Source: Echinometra lucunter
Lineage: Eukaryota; Echinodermata; Echinoidea; Camarodonta; Echinometridae
Assembly: GCA_029962745.1 (NCBI GenBank)
Contig: CM057161.1
Coordinates: 12,911,253 to 12,975,252, forward strand
DNA: 64,000 bases
Direction of reading: 5' to 3'
Under the pieces are notes generated by a model, which was not told the origin of the DNA, made no database searches, and was given only the letters and a program-made list of their open reading frames with translations. Position 1 is the first letter of the stretch; every line of letters begins with the position of its first letter. This document shows positions 46,468-58,672 of the stretch, one piece after another. Made by a program: the position numbers and the translations under genes.

Positions 46468-46959
46468 TTAAAGACATTGGTTAATATTGTTATGATTTTA
46501 AAAAATCTTTTGTTACTTAAAAATGGGATAAACATAAGGGTTATAGTGTAAAAATACCAGTCTGAAAGTTTCAAAGTATACTATCCACAGGAAGTATTTT
46601 TAAATATAAAATATGTGAGCCAATGTTTGAAAAATATACGAGGGTCGGTTGCACAGAATAGACATAAGGAGTGCGCATGCGCGTATGACTCGCCTTACCG
46701 TACTGTGTGTATTGGCGTATCACGCGGCGGGAGGCACATAACGGCATTTTCAAATTCAAGCAAAGTGGTCCTCTTAGTGATTGTCTCGTGAGACGAAGGA
46801 TAATAAAATCGCCGTTTGCGTCCAACTTACACTTTTTCATTCCAAATTATGGTTGGTTTCAGGGTTTTTGAGTACAAATATAAGTACTCATACACATGTT
46901 TCATCTTAGTTTGAGAATTTTTTAAATCAGCTACTCACAAAGTTAGCCAATGCCTTTAA
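46468..46959. mobile_element. TTAA-ended MITE, family B, copy 1
   Basis: Begins TTAAAGACATTGGTTAATAT and ends AGTTAGCCAATGCCTTTAA, a terminal inverted repeat with TTAA at each tip. The interior (TGCGCATGCGCG, ACGCGGCG, TTTCATCTTAGTTTGAGAA) aligns in reverse orientation with the copy at 60171-60666. No coding frame. Confidence 0.9.
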
Positions 46960-47150
46960 TTTCGACTTACTCTTTTTTGTCTCTCCCTACCTTTGTTTCT
47001 ATCTCTCTGTCTTCTTGTCTGTCTGTCTGTCTGTCTCACTTTTTTCTTTCTCTCCCCTCCATTCATTCCTCCTCTTCTTTCCTCCCTCCTTTCCTTCCTC
47101 CCTCCCTCCTTCCCTCACTCCTTTTTCTTTGTCCTCATTTATCCCTTTCA
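46960..47150. repeat. CT-rich tract with TCTG and TTCC repeats
   Basis: (GTCT)n at about 47014-47035 followed by CCTCCCTCC runs. Confidence 0.85.
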
Positions 47151-47560
47151 CTTGTTTATGTTATGAAATTCAAATTATGTCTTGTTTGAAAAAAAAAAAA
47201 TCAATGCTTATTCACTTTGAGTATCCCCTGTATCAATGTCTGTCTGCCCCCGCCTCCAGCTCTCTCGTGCACCCCACTCTTTTTTGTTGCCGCTACAAAT
47301 GGATTTTTCTATTATGCAGTATTATTTTATCGCATTACTCTGTTATTATTTCTCTCTATGAACTGCCATTGATGACAGCTTGGTATTGTCTTTTGGTGAT
47401 GTGTCTTGTATCTCAGGGCTCTCTTCCTCTCTCTATTTTTCAGCGTTTCTTTACTTCTCTGCCATTCTTCCATTACTTTTACGATATATTTCAACATTTC
47501 CCGTGCTTTTCTCTTTTTTATGTTTCATATTTTGCCAGCATCCCTGTCTCTTTTCCCATT
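47151..47560. other. No gene recognised
   Basis: T-rich sequence. The 224-codon plus-strand frame through here starts in the CT tract and is Phe/Ser/Leu-rich throughout. Confidence 0.4.
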
Positions 47561-47835
47561 AATGCAGAACTTTCTCCCTTCTTCACACTCCACACTCTCT
47601 CTCTCTTTTCTCTTTCCCTCATACAACATGCGCACACACGCCTACACCACCTCTCCCTCTCTCCCACACTCCTTTTCTCTATTTCTTAATTCCTCTCCCT
47701 CCTTCCCTTCCTCCCTCCCTCTCTCGTTCTCTTTCTATATTTGCCATGCCTTTCTCTCTCCTTCACTCTCCCTCTCTCACTCACACACACCCTCTCTCAC
47801 TCACTCTCCATCTCACCCATCCTCTCCAATCCATA
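47561..47835. repeat. CT-rich tract with CACACA and CTCACT runs
   Basis: Low-complexity pyrimidine-rich sequence with ACACACAC at about 47782. Confidence 0.85.
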
Positions 47836-50800
47836 TCTCCGCCGTGTCTCCGATGAGCAGTGGCTCATCTGATGTGTGTGGATGTACATGTATGTATGCA
47901 TGCAAGATTCTTGCCAAGTTATCCCCTCTCCCGGAGTGCATATTTACTCGCGTATGGATGCTGGCGTGCATTCCACCCAGCTCCCAAGGTTTCAACCGGT
48001 GGCCACGGAGCAGTGCATGATCTACATCTAGGTGCATGCATCCTCACAGCGGTATAGGGCCGTACGTGTGACACAGCCAATGCGACTACGTTGGCTACCT
48101 GCCGTGGCAAGCGTTTGGATGTATTATCGGAGCTCAAGAGGATAGAAGGTGGAAATACTTCAGACCGGAGGAGCAAAAAGGGCACTCTTTTATTCCATCC
48201 TGAACAGATAGGATAGAGAATTGTACCAAGGCAGAGCACTGCTAGGTCCTGTGAGAGATTTGTAAGTCATTACATTGTGTGTCTGTGCATGCATTTTGTT
48301 TGGAAGCTAATGAAAGTGTGCGTGCATTTCGAATGTGTGTGGTTTTTTAAAGGGAGATAAGGTTTACCTGGTGAATGTCACGGACAGTTTATCTTCTTGA
48401 GTTGGTCATAACAAAGGTGATGGACACCGAGTCTTGGGCAAGATTTGTAACTTCCTTTTTTCTCCCTGTGTATGCATTTTTTCATGGATGAAAGTGTGTA
48501 TACATTGAATGCATGCATTTTTTAAAAGGGGGATAAGTTTGGCAGTCATACTGTGAAAGCCTGTGAAGATGGTATAGCCAGGTTTCAATTTATCTTTATG
48601 AGTATAAAACAGGATCAACATACAGTAAGATTGTGTCAAATTTGGAAGTCTATCTGTATAATCTTTGAATGGTAAAAGAATATTATAAGATTTTATCATG
48701 ATCATGTTTTTTGATATTGACTTTGTTCCAAGGTAAAAAAGAAAGGAGAGATCAAAAAGAAAAGCAATATGAAATAGATATGAAAGAGGTTTGTTCTACA
48801 GAAACAAAACAAAAACAAAAACAAACAAACCCTGTCATATTCACCCTTGGCAGTGTATTCTCTCATATCACACACAGTCAGTTTCTTATCACTTATTCAG
48901 TTTAATGCATATGCATCACTTCACCTTTTATCCATTTAGAAATGGAGTCAGATTAAAGGTTCAACATCAAAGAAATGAAGATTCTATTTTTACTGTCACT
49001 ATATGAAAAATGAATTTGCTTTTTCACTGGTATTAGCAACACTACCCTGGAGAATCATATACATAGAAAATGATTTTTTTCTTCTTCAAAAGTATAATGA
49101 TTGTTTTGAACAAGATGAGGAACACTAAAGGATGGTAATGAAATACATCTAGTGATTAAAACAACTTAAAATTACATGTGAGTGTCACAGCATTGAAATT
49201 GGGATATGGAATAAACGGAAATGATAGTTTTGTAGAAATTAAAGATTGAATTATATTGATGAAATGATGATTAAAATGCTAACACATATTAACACCCATA
49301 AGGAAGCATTGAACATGCTGTACGGAATATGAAAATAAAGTTTTGAAAAAAGAAATGATTATTTTGTAGATGATGAACACTGAAGCATGTTAATGAAATG
49401 ACGAAAATGCCAAAAGATATCCGCTCTCAAAAAAGGCTGCAAGCTGTTTCTTCCCCGCGTCGTTGTAGCAGCACATTTTTTTTTTTTGCGAACCTGTTCC
49501 CTCGTTTATTACCACTCCGTCTTGTTGTCTCACGTTATTGTGGCATGATAATGATTGAAATTAAATGTGTGCATGTTGACGCATGAAGTCCTTGGAGTGC
49601 AGCATCTGACAGGCACAAGGGCCTTGTTTGCCGTCGTCACCGCACGGGGCAGAAGAAAGATGAATGGTTTTGAGATGAGGGTACAGGGACATGGGGAAAA
49701 GAGAGAGAGAGAGAGATCTAGTTTTGATACTACATTTAAAGGATGAACTCCCCTCAGTATAACTACCGGTATCATGAAAATTCATGAACTTGTTTATCTA
49801 TTTTTCTATTTTGCTCTCATATGAAAAGTATTTGATAGCACAATGAGAGTGCCATAATTTCTTTGCATTGAATAGACATATACATACTTCCTTTATTGAT
49901 TGACTTTATGTCAAAGTATTTCTAATTTCCTTTTACTGTCGGTCATATGAATGCAAAAAAAATGTGGTGTAATGTAAATACATGTAATTTAGGTTGACTT
50001 GTCTGTTCTTAAAAATCAAACAAATAGCTGGTTCAGATTCTGATTAGTATATCAAATAAATGTCATATGAAGAAGACCTGCTCTCATGGGGCATGAAAAG
50101 GAAACATTCTTTTTTTAAAGAAAAAGTTTGTGCAGTAGATATTTATCTTTCCCTTTTATACTTTTATCATTACTTCATATTTCAGAACTACACTAACAAC
50201 AAAAGCTTTTGGTTGTATTTAATGTGACATAGACAGCAGGCAATGAAATTCTTCACGTTTGAAGTAAAATATCAGCAATCCATTTTTGCACTGTCCTTTC
50301 CTACATTGTCAATGTGATTTACAGTGACTTGGCGATTGATGCAACAAACTCAATTTTTCACATGGCTAACTTTACATATCTTATCATTTGATTGAGAGAG
50401 TCCTTGCTCTGATTCATGTACAAATTTGGAAATTTGGAGTCAGACAAGATGGCTCAATATTCATTACCAGTAAACCCAGTTCAGATTTAAACAACCAAAA
50501 AACAAATAGGAAGAAATAAAAAATGAAAATGGATGCATGATGATGAATATATGTAGAAAAAAATTGCAAAAAACTCTAAGTGGAAGTGAATTGCATAATG
50601 AAAAATTTTTTTTTTCATTTATTTATTCATTTCATTTCGTAAAAACAATACAATCATATATACATATATACAATCATATGACATAAACATGCAGATAAAA
50701 TATAACAATTCTCAAAAATGAAATGGGAAACTCAAATGAAAAGCCTGGAGTGGCTTGTAAAACAAAGTTTCCCTTCAGATAAATAATGAAAGTTTGGGAG

Positions 50801-51510
50801 CAGATCAAAAGAAATTCAAATGATACAAAGGCAGAAGCAAAACAACCGAGAAAACGACAAAAACAGGACATACAGTGTAAAACGATATCAAAATCTAGGG
50901 TAACAGGCACCAGGGACAAATGGGCCACTAAAATTTAGGTCCAGATCTCGAAAACTGAACAGTTTTAACATATGGTTCAAAACATATACTAGGCCCGGAA
51001 TTTCGATACGAACCCCCTTCCAAAAAGTTAATATAGAGCCCTGGTAGTCCTGTCTGTTTGTTTGTTTTCTTGTGTTTAAATGAACTTGTGTGTAGTATAT
51101 TTTTACTGGAAAGGCAATAACCTCTGATATTGATATTCAGCGAAGGTAGAAGAAAAACCCTTTTCTGCACTCTAAATTTCATAGACATGAATCTGAAAAT
51201 CCAAAATTTGATTAAAAATCTTAATCTAATAGATTTAGAAATCACTCTTATTAATCATAAATTCTTGCTCTGATTTTTGAGTCGTCCCTAGTAACAATCG
51301 ACTCATAGTAGCAATCGACTCAGATTAACATAAAATTTAAGCAATTTAGAGTGTGACTTTGCTAAGATATAGAAACACAAGTTTGATGGGAACAAATTGT
51401 TTGTTGACATGAAAACCATAGGCCTGTACAGAAATGAACTTGACTGTGCCACTGGGGTGGTTACTGTACATTTTTTTGATGATGATACACTAATTATAGA
51501 TAAACTGGAG
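47836..51510. other. No confident gene in 3.7 kb
   Basis: GC is somewhat higher at 47840-48240, where frames are open on both strands without exon signals or recognisable motifs. The rest is AT-rich. There is a short (GA)n at 49700 and a T-run at 49479-49487. I see nothing else I can support. Confidence 0.35.
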
Positions 51511-51862
51511 TAATACTGCTTTCACACCAAGGTACGGTCGCTGCGACCGATGAAATCATAATGTGAAAGCATTTCATCGGTCGCTGAGTACGGTCGATGA
51601 GGTACTTCAGCGACCGATCGCGACCGATGCAAGCTAGATGTGAAAGCACATCGTATTCAGCGACCGATCGAAATGCAATGACCCCCATACATGCCTACGC
51701 ACTATCTCTACTTCCGCTTCCGGCTAGGTCAGCTATAAAGCGACTGATCGCTCTGGGCCTGACCAAATTTTGACGGAGGTGTGAAAGCACGTCCGATCGG
51801 TCGCTGGGTACGGTCGCAGCGACCGGTCGCAGCGACCGTACCTTGATGTGAAAGCAGTATTA
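51511..51862. mobile_element. MITE with CGGTCGC iterons, about 352 bp
   Basis: TAATACTGCTTTCACACCAA at the left and its near complement TTGATGTGAAAGCAGTATTA at the right make terminal repeats of about 39 bp that continue into GGTACGGTCGCTGCGACCG. Inside, CAGCGACCG and CGGTCGCTG recur about ten times in both orientations, and the word ATGTGAAAGCA recurs too. The TA/TTA tips suggest Tc1/mariner or a similar insertion preference, and that is inference. Confidence 0.9.
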
Positions 51863-53384
51863 GTTATGCAATTACAATGTGAAAGAAACCCTTTCAAGGC
51901 AATGAGGGAAGGTTGATTGATTAGGAAATAAAAAGTGATAAATGTATACCCTAAGGTTTGAATTCATCACATTGTTAAGAAATCAACTCAGTGTTTTTAA
52001 AAAGTGCATGGGCTCCACACAAAAATAGGTATGTGGGATTACACAAATATTCCGACTGAACACTATTTCTTGTCATATTTATCATATGGGTCCATTTGAA
52101 AAGTATACTCCAGGGGACATTTCTACTATGATATTTTTCCAAAGTGACATCAAAAGAATGAGAAAGCTCACAAATTTATCTCCCCTTTCTTCCAAAACGT
52201 CATCTTCTCTTAAATAATAAGACTGCACTTCTTAACCTATGTCTCTGTTTTCCATTGCAGTCAGTGATATTGCACTTCTAGCCTCCTTTCCCTGTATGAG
52301 ACAGTTGTAGTATTCATGTTTTTTATCGTGCTTCATTTTCATAGAGTACTGTTCCCCTCATGTAATAATGCACATCGGTTAAAAGAATCAAAAGATAACT
52401 ACGAATTGGGATTGCATGTGAGTACGGTGACATTTCAACACATGAATGAATAAGTTGAAAAACAACCTCGTTATGAGCAGCTATAACAGTTTATGACATA
52501 TGCAGAAGCATGTAATGACCATCTGTTACGCAGTAAATATATTACCCCACTACATTGCATAAATTGGAACATAAGGCAGTTAGAATGATGCTTGCTATAC
52601 CCCCAGATATAATTTTATATCTGTACAGTCATGAATTTTTTTTTGAAATTGCACATTTGACCTTCATTTACTTGTAAGGAAGAAGGCTGGTGAAAATTTG
52701 GGCACTTGAGAAGCAGCTCAGAATTTTGACTTAGTGTATGCCGTTATAAGATATTGCACTTCAAAACCCATAAGCACTGAAAATTTAGGCACTGTATAAA
52801 TGGGAAAATAGAGTCAGATATGTAATTCATCATTTCATGATGATAATAATGCCTATCTTTCGTCTTGTGCAGTCTTCCTCCCCTTCTCATAACATTTCTA
52901 TCGAAATACTGATCCCTACCTGTCTGCTCCATTCCCTTTCCCATTTCCGTATGCATCTCTAGCTACATGTAATTTTTCTTAAATAAAAAAAAAATCCCTT
53001 TAACTGTAGCCCCCTCCATCCTCAGGGACCCCTCCCATACATCACTGTCGCTTCCCCTTCTTCACCAGTTTTGAGTAAAATTGTCTAATTGAAATAATGA
53101 TATCTCTATCTGTACCCCCACCCCCTGTGTATAAATCTAATCAAAATAATCATCTATACCTGTAGACTCCCCGATCTTTTTTCCCCCCAAGGACCCCCCT
53201 CCATCCATCAATATCGCAAGAATCATCATTCACTCATTGCCAGGATATCAATTCATCTCCTCTATTGCTTGTCTTTCTGTCATTTCTCATATCCTGATTC
53301 TATTACAGCTACATGTGTCATGTCCCTGAGAGATGTCTAATTTATTTTTGGAAGTGCCTGTATCAGGGTGACTAAAGTTCTAAT
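51863..53384. other. No gene recognised
   Basis: C-rich runs at about 53020 and 53120 and AT-rich sequence elsewhere. Confidence 0.4.
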
Positions 53385-53620
53385 GGGAGGCGCAGTGGCT
53401 CAGTGGTAGAGCAGTGGTGTCATAACCGGGAGTAACTGGGAGTACCCCGGTTCGAAACCAAGTTGATGTGCTAATGCACTTTGCTTTGTATTAATCCTCA
53501 TTCCCATGTCCTTCAGAATCCTTCAGACTTAAGCCATTGGTCCCCTAGTTGCTTACTAAAAAGCATACACATGCTTTCTTAGCAGTCAGGTAAAATAACC
53601 AACCATTTTTATTTTTATTT
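53385..53620 (+). mobile_element. tRNA-derived SINE, plus strand
   Basis: Begins GGGAGGCGCAGTGGCTCAGT. The A-box-like TGGCTCAGTGG is followed by the B-box-like GGTTCGAAACC, then the body seen inverted at 21795-22014. It ends near AACCAACCATTTTTATTTTT, so an AT-rich tail is plausible. Polymerase III promoter boxes look intact. Confidence 0.9.
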
Positions 53621-54222
53621 AATAAGCGATCCAAGTTCCTGACCAGCTTACCTGTTACCCTTGATAAACACGACAGGACTAGGTTACCTGATTAGTGTCG
53701 CGGACTTGGGTTCCACAAAATAAGGGGATTCGATTAGCGGTTGAACCAGATCGGTGACTTGAGGTTGCGGCAATAAACGCAATGCCATTTGAGTTGTGTG
53801 TATCCATAGTCATCTGCACTATGCAGCTAAATAGAGGCAACAGGCTCAGGCAAGGTTTCGGGAACTCAAAATCACACCGATAAACACAACATCCAGAGAC
53901 TGCCTGATGTAAACCTGATTTGTGTTCGCGACTAAAGTACCTTATTCTAATTTCTAAAAAATTAGTTGCCTCGATAAGCACACCTAATGATATCCTTCTC
54001 TCTTATCGTGATCTTGTCCCAAATACATGGAATGTCTTCTCTTCACCTGTATTTCTTGATTCGATCTTTGCCAAAAGTCACTTCCTGTAGTCTCATCACA
54101 CGTAAACTAGTGGAGAAAAAAATAATATATTTGGATGTTTGCGGGTTAATCCGTCCAGGACAGAACCAAGAAGTTATTTTGTACCATATCCAAGAAAATT
54201 GCAAAAAAAAAAAAAAATTACA
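53621..54222. other. No gene recognised
   Basis: Contains several ACCTGATTAGTG/GATAAACACGAC words repeated around 53665-53990, possibly decayed repeats. An A-run lies at 54204-54217. Confidence 0.4.
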
Positions 54223-54460
54223 TACAGTATCCAACAAAAGTGAGTTTACACCCTTGAGGGTGTGCTTAACTTTTGTTGCCACAAATTTAGACAAAATCCT
54301 TCAGCTATTACATTACTGTTATGGAAGAGATAATTCGTATCAATACACGAGTCACAGAATTTCGTTCTTCTCTATTATAGTTGTAATACATATATGTAAG
54401 AATTTACATTTGAATTTTAACATTTTGTAAAAGGTGTACTCACTTCTGTTGGATACTGTA
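54223..54460. mobile_element. Tc1/mariner-like MITE, about 238 bp
   Basis: TACAGTATCCAACAAAAGTG at the left faces the complement of CACTTCTGTTGGATACTGTA at the right. Pairing extends through AGTTTACACCCTT and AAGGTGTACT. The TACAGT tips and short length are typical of Tc1/mariner derivatives. No transposase frame remains. Confidence 0.85.
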
Positions 54461-56736
54461 TTTGTGTGGAATATTGGAATGTGTATTAGTATGATCATAG
54501 TTTCTTGTAAAGCTTTTTTGTGTTGAAAAGCAAACTTTGACATTTAGAGATAAGGGAGGTTGTTACATCCCCCCTTTTTGTATATTTATGAAAAATCACC
54601 CCAAAAGAAATGAAATGATCCTTTTCTGAGTTTAATTTAATGGTTTGAAAGTCAAATTTATGCATGAATATTTCATTTGTTGGTTTCTTCAAAACTATTA
54701 ACTAACTTTTACATCATATCATCCTGTTAATACGGTTGACTTCTATAAAGTTCTTTTCCTATCACATCTCTCGGCTTCATCACTTTAAATTAGCTAGTGT
54801 CAGCCTGAATGTAAATGTACTTTTGTAACAAGATCTTGGTGTCATCTTGATTTAATTTGCAGGCCATTTGCTTTATATCCTTCCAAACCATCAAGGATTT
54901 TCTGCTGTTAAGCCCTTCCTTTATTTCTATGAAATTATTAGTTGTGTCTTTAAGGCCCTTTTGAATCTCATGCCTCAGTATCATCTTATTCATTCATGCC
55001 TTGTCTGCAAACCCTCCAAAGCCCTTCTGCATCTCATGCTTTCCTTATTATCATGCTGATTGAAACTAATGTCTTCCTGTGTGCCCAAAAGCTTACCAAG
55101 CAAAACCTCTATGTCTTTTAAAGGCCAATCCGGGTTTCACTAATGAGCAGATTATGTGGCATACGTCATGTTTGTATGTGGAATATGGATGTCACACCTA
55201 ATATTGATGCAATTAGCGAATCCATTATGAGAGTTCTAACTTAATTGGATTCCCTCACGCATGAGTGTGCATCCACATTCTCTTAACCCATTTTGCCTTT
55301 CAATTAGAGTCGTTTTATCTCCCATCATGCTCTACTCCATGCCGCACCTGGTTCATGAACTCCTTCCAATTAATTTTTTTTTCTTCATTCTCTTTGAGCT
55401 GTGACATTGGCTTCAGTCCCATGTACTGCTGAAGATGTTGCCTGTGCTTTACTACCAAATCCATGCATGTTCCAAGTTCTGCATGATCAGGAAAGGAAAT
55501 CATGCTTATGGCTATGTCCCATCTGCCCAAAAACAAGGGTAACCTATGATAACCTATGATATGGGTTTTGTAGAGGAAAGGTTCACAGAGTAGGTGGGGT
55601 TTTTTTTTGTGGGGGATGGGGAAAAGGGTTGTGGAGGACATTATTGTTGTATACCTCAAGTGTTGTGAAGTATTACACTGAGATTTTATTTGAACAGGAG
55701 AATATGGATCTTGCGTCTTTGCGGATATGTCCTAAAAAAATCTGCCCCTCAGCCAAATTCCTTAGAGTGATCAAACATGGCTCGCAATCGGCAATATGCT
55801 CTCCTTTCCAGCGGTAAGCACCAGTGGCAATGTTCTAACTGGCCCCCTTACAATTCCCAAGGCTCATATCGGATTATAAAAATGCAGATACATCCACAAT
55901 TTAACACCAGAATGCGTAAATAGGAGGCAGGGCGGGGGGAAAGTTTGCCTGGCACATGACTTTTGCGAGGAGATTTCGACGTTCTGTCGGAATATTCCTT
56001 GGGAGTCCTTTGCCTATCATGTCCCAGAGACATGCCGCAGATTGGGTTACGTTCCACCTGAGAGAGTGTTCTTCAGAGGTGATAAAAAAGGATCTTACTA
56101 GAAGAAAACCTCAAAGGCACTGTTCACACAGTGACTATCTTCTCAAAAAATTAAGTTTGCGAAGATACGTATTTTTCTGGTAATGCCCTGTATATTTTCA
56201 AGCAAAAATATATGAAGTGTATCTTAGAGATGGCATTGCTTATCCTCTAAGAGAATGCAAGATATTAGGAGAATATTGAGATATCTGAAAATATCAAACA
56301 AGAATACCATATAAGTAATGATTGTTTCTTAAATTTTACATTTGGAGTAAGTGTAAATTAAAAAGAAATCTATTTGGACTATCTTGGTAAGATGTAGAAT
56401 TAAGATATATCTTTCATGTGGAGAATGTAACTTTTTAAATTTCTGGGAATATTGACACATAAGTAGTGCAGATGCTTGCTTAAATTTTCATGCAAAAAGA
56501 CATTTTACAACTGCTCCTGGTGGTATGTCAGCTAATGCTGAGGGATTTGAAATATAAGCAATATAGCAGAGCTCAAAACTAACAGGGGCCCAGGACCCCC
56601 CCCTCCCATCTTGGTCCGTACCCCCGAAATCTAATAATTTCACATAGGGCACAATGCAAATGGACCCTTGAGTTTTAATCTGGATATCCTTTCATGGAGC
56701 CCAGAGTATAATTATGATCGTCTTGTGTGGTCATTG
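54461..56736. other. No confident gene in 2.3 kb
   Basis: Short open frames only. AT-rich, with a C-run at 56597. No clear repeat units. Confidence 0.4.
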
Positions 56737-56929
56737 GCCCGAATTCACGAAAGAGGTTTTAAAACCATAGTTTATGAACCTCCATAAGCATAGTACACGT
56801 CATGTCCTCTTGTCTAATGAGTGGACAGTATTATGCTTGTATATGCTTGTATTTGCTTATTTATACTTATTTACACTTATTTTAGTCCACAGTGGAGGTT
56901 TAAAATAAACTTCTTTTGTGAATTCGGGC
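56737..56929. mobile_element. Hairpin MITE, about 193 bp
   Basis: GCCCGAATTCACGAAAGAGG pairs with the complement of ACTTCTTTTGTGAATTCGGGC, continuing through TTTTAAAACC and GGTTTAAAATAA. Inside, TATGCTTGTAT and TTATTTACACTTA words repeat. Confidence 0.85.
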
Positions 56930-58079
56930 ATTGCGTTTGAACAGGGATTGTCTCTGACCTGTTTGACAAATTATTTTCCATGAAGATGCAGGATCGCATC
57001 ATGGGAACACGGTTGTGGAAGGCACGAGAGCCTTGAGGGTAAGACATGCCCGTAGTGCTGTGAAGCTCATTCAGATCATCAGGCTAGATGGGTTGTTATG
57101 AGCCTCCCAAGAAAAGGAGATGAAGAGGCCTTCACATCCACCTCAACTTGACAGAGCGCCAGCATTCCACCCATTTCAAGCCCGTCTTGCGGTCTGCTGA
57201 CGTCGAGTGAAATTGCCTCATTATGTCTCCCCGCAGAAATTGACATATCTGCACAATATCTGAAATTCACTTCAACTTTTCATTGAAATAAGTGGGAGTA
57301 TTTTCCTTTGAGTTTTATTACATGAGTATATATATATTCCAAGACAAGATTTGGATGCAACTTTTGAATGACAAGCTGTGACCTTGTTGCATATGATGTG
57401 GCAAACGTATATGCACTATAAGATATGCAAATCATTTTGAATGATCATATCTTACATCTTTTGTAACTCCTACTTATAGCCATGTTGAAAACGATTTATC
57501 CACCAAGTGGGTGTTTAAAAAATGATGATGAAAATTTTGAATATCCTTATCACCTTCCTTTCCTGAGAGAGATTCAAGTACTGTAAATGCGGAAATATTC
57601 GTGGTACACTCATTTTCGCGGATTTCACGCTATTCTCGATAAGTGCAAATTCTAGAACTATCGAAAATACTTGTATTAGCACAATTTCATATGCATTGAA
57701 ATATCAAATCTTGCACTTATGCGAGTGAGCAATATGTGCAGCGGGTACTTAAGAACCTGCGAATATGTTCTTGGGTCGCTCAGCGCAAAAATTTAATTTA
57801 GTATATACCTATTTCGCCCTGTGCAGTGTACATGTACATCTCTCAATTGTATGTTGATTGGTTAATGCATGTGATTGGATTTAGGGGGAATATGGCGTGA
57901 CTTTTGACTCGTGTGGACGCAGTCATGAATGAGAATGACATCCCTTCTCCTTCTCCTTGTCATCTCGGTCTTTTTTTGTTTTCCGTCCGCCCCAAATGAG
58001 ATTGGCGCTCTTTAAAAAAGCTGCTCAAATGTTTATCCTGCAAGTACCCTTCGAGTGTTTTTGGCAATGATGTCAGGGG
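56930..58079. other. No gene recognised
   Basis: The stretch at 57580-57780 (TACTGTAAATGCGGAAATAT, TTTTCGCGGATTTCACG) has the look of a dispersed repeat but no second copy is in the window. Confidence 0.4.
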
Positions 58080-58445
58080 TGAGGGATCGGGGAGAAGAAA
58101 GTAGGGGAGAGGTGAGAGGGATATGGATGAGGTGGGGGACTGCGAGAGGGGAGAAAGAGGAAGGATGAGGATGTGATGAGGTGGTGCATGCAGGTGGAGA
58201 GGGAAAAGTAAAGAAAAACAAAGGGAAAATGAAAGAAACTGAATATGTACATGTCAGTGAAGGAGGGATGAGGGGAGAAGAAAGTAGGGGAGAGGTGAGA
58301 GGGATATGGAGAAGGTGGGGGACTGCGAGAGGGGAGAAAGAGGAAGGATGAGGATGTGATGAGGTGGTACATGCAGGTGGAGAGGGAAAAGTAAGGAAAA
58401 ACAAAGGGAAAGTGAAAGAAACTGAATATGTACATGTCAGAGAAG
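58080..58445. repeat. Tandem duplication, period about 184 bp, purine-rich
   Basis: Two copies of a unit containing GGGGAGAAGAAAGTAGGGGA (58089 and 58273), GGGGGACTGCGAGAGGGGAG and GAATATGTACATGTCAG. They differ at only a few positions, so this is recent. The paired minus-strand Ser/Pro-rich frames reflect the duplication. Confidence 0.9.
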
Positions 58446-58465
58446 AGTGAAGGGAACGCTCTAGG

Positions 58466-58672
58466 AACTAAAATGTTGAATGACAATTTCAAAGGATGGA
58501 GGAGTGACTACATTTTCAAAATGTTAGATTAACACTTTGAAAATGCTGGATTCAACACTATACATGCTGGATTCCAACCTTAATAATGGTGAATCCAGCA
58601 TGTTCAAAGTGTTTAATCTACCATTTTGAAAATGAAGTCACTCCTCCACCTAATGTAATTTAACATTTTAGC
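58466..58672. mobile_element. Hairpin MITE, about 207 bp
   Basis: CTAAAATGTTGAATGACAA...GGAGGAGTGACTACATTTTC at the left pairs with the complement of GAAGTCACTCCTCCACC...TAACATTTTAG at the right, continuing through AACACTTTGAAAATGCTGGA. A stem of about 90 bp with a short loop. Confidence 0.85.

Noticed and set aside
46027..46551. Several 114-135-codon frames on both strands
   Set aside because: Artefacts of the CTCTCCCC microsatellite.
47015..48020. Plus-strand frames of 204-224 codons
   Set aside because: Phe/Ser/Leu-rich throughout, overlapping in two frames and following CT-rich DNA. No motif or exon signal.
47813..48239. Frames on both strands in a GC-richer patch
   Set aside because: Both strands are equally open, with no splice signals or motif. 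The GC content alone explains fewer stops.
58033..58492. Minus-strand frames of 123 and 139 codons with repeated blocks
   Set aside because: They follow a 184-bp tandem duplication of purine-rich DNA, and the repeated protein blocks only mirror the DNA repeat.
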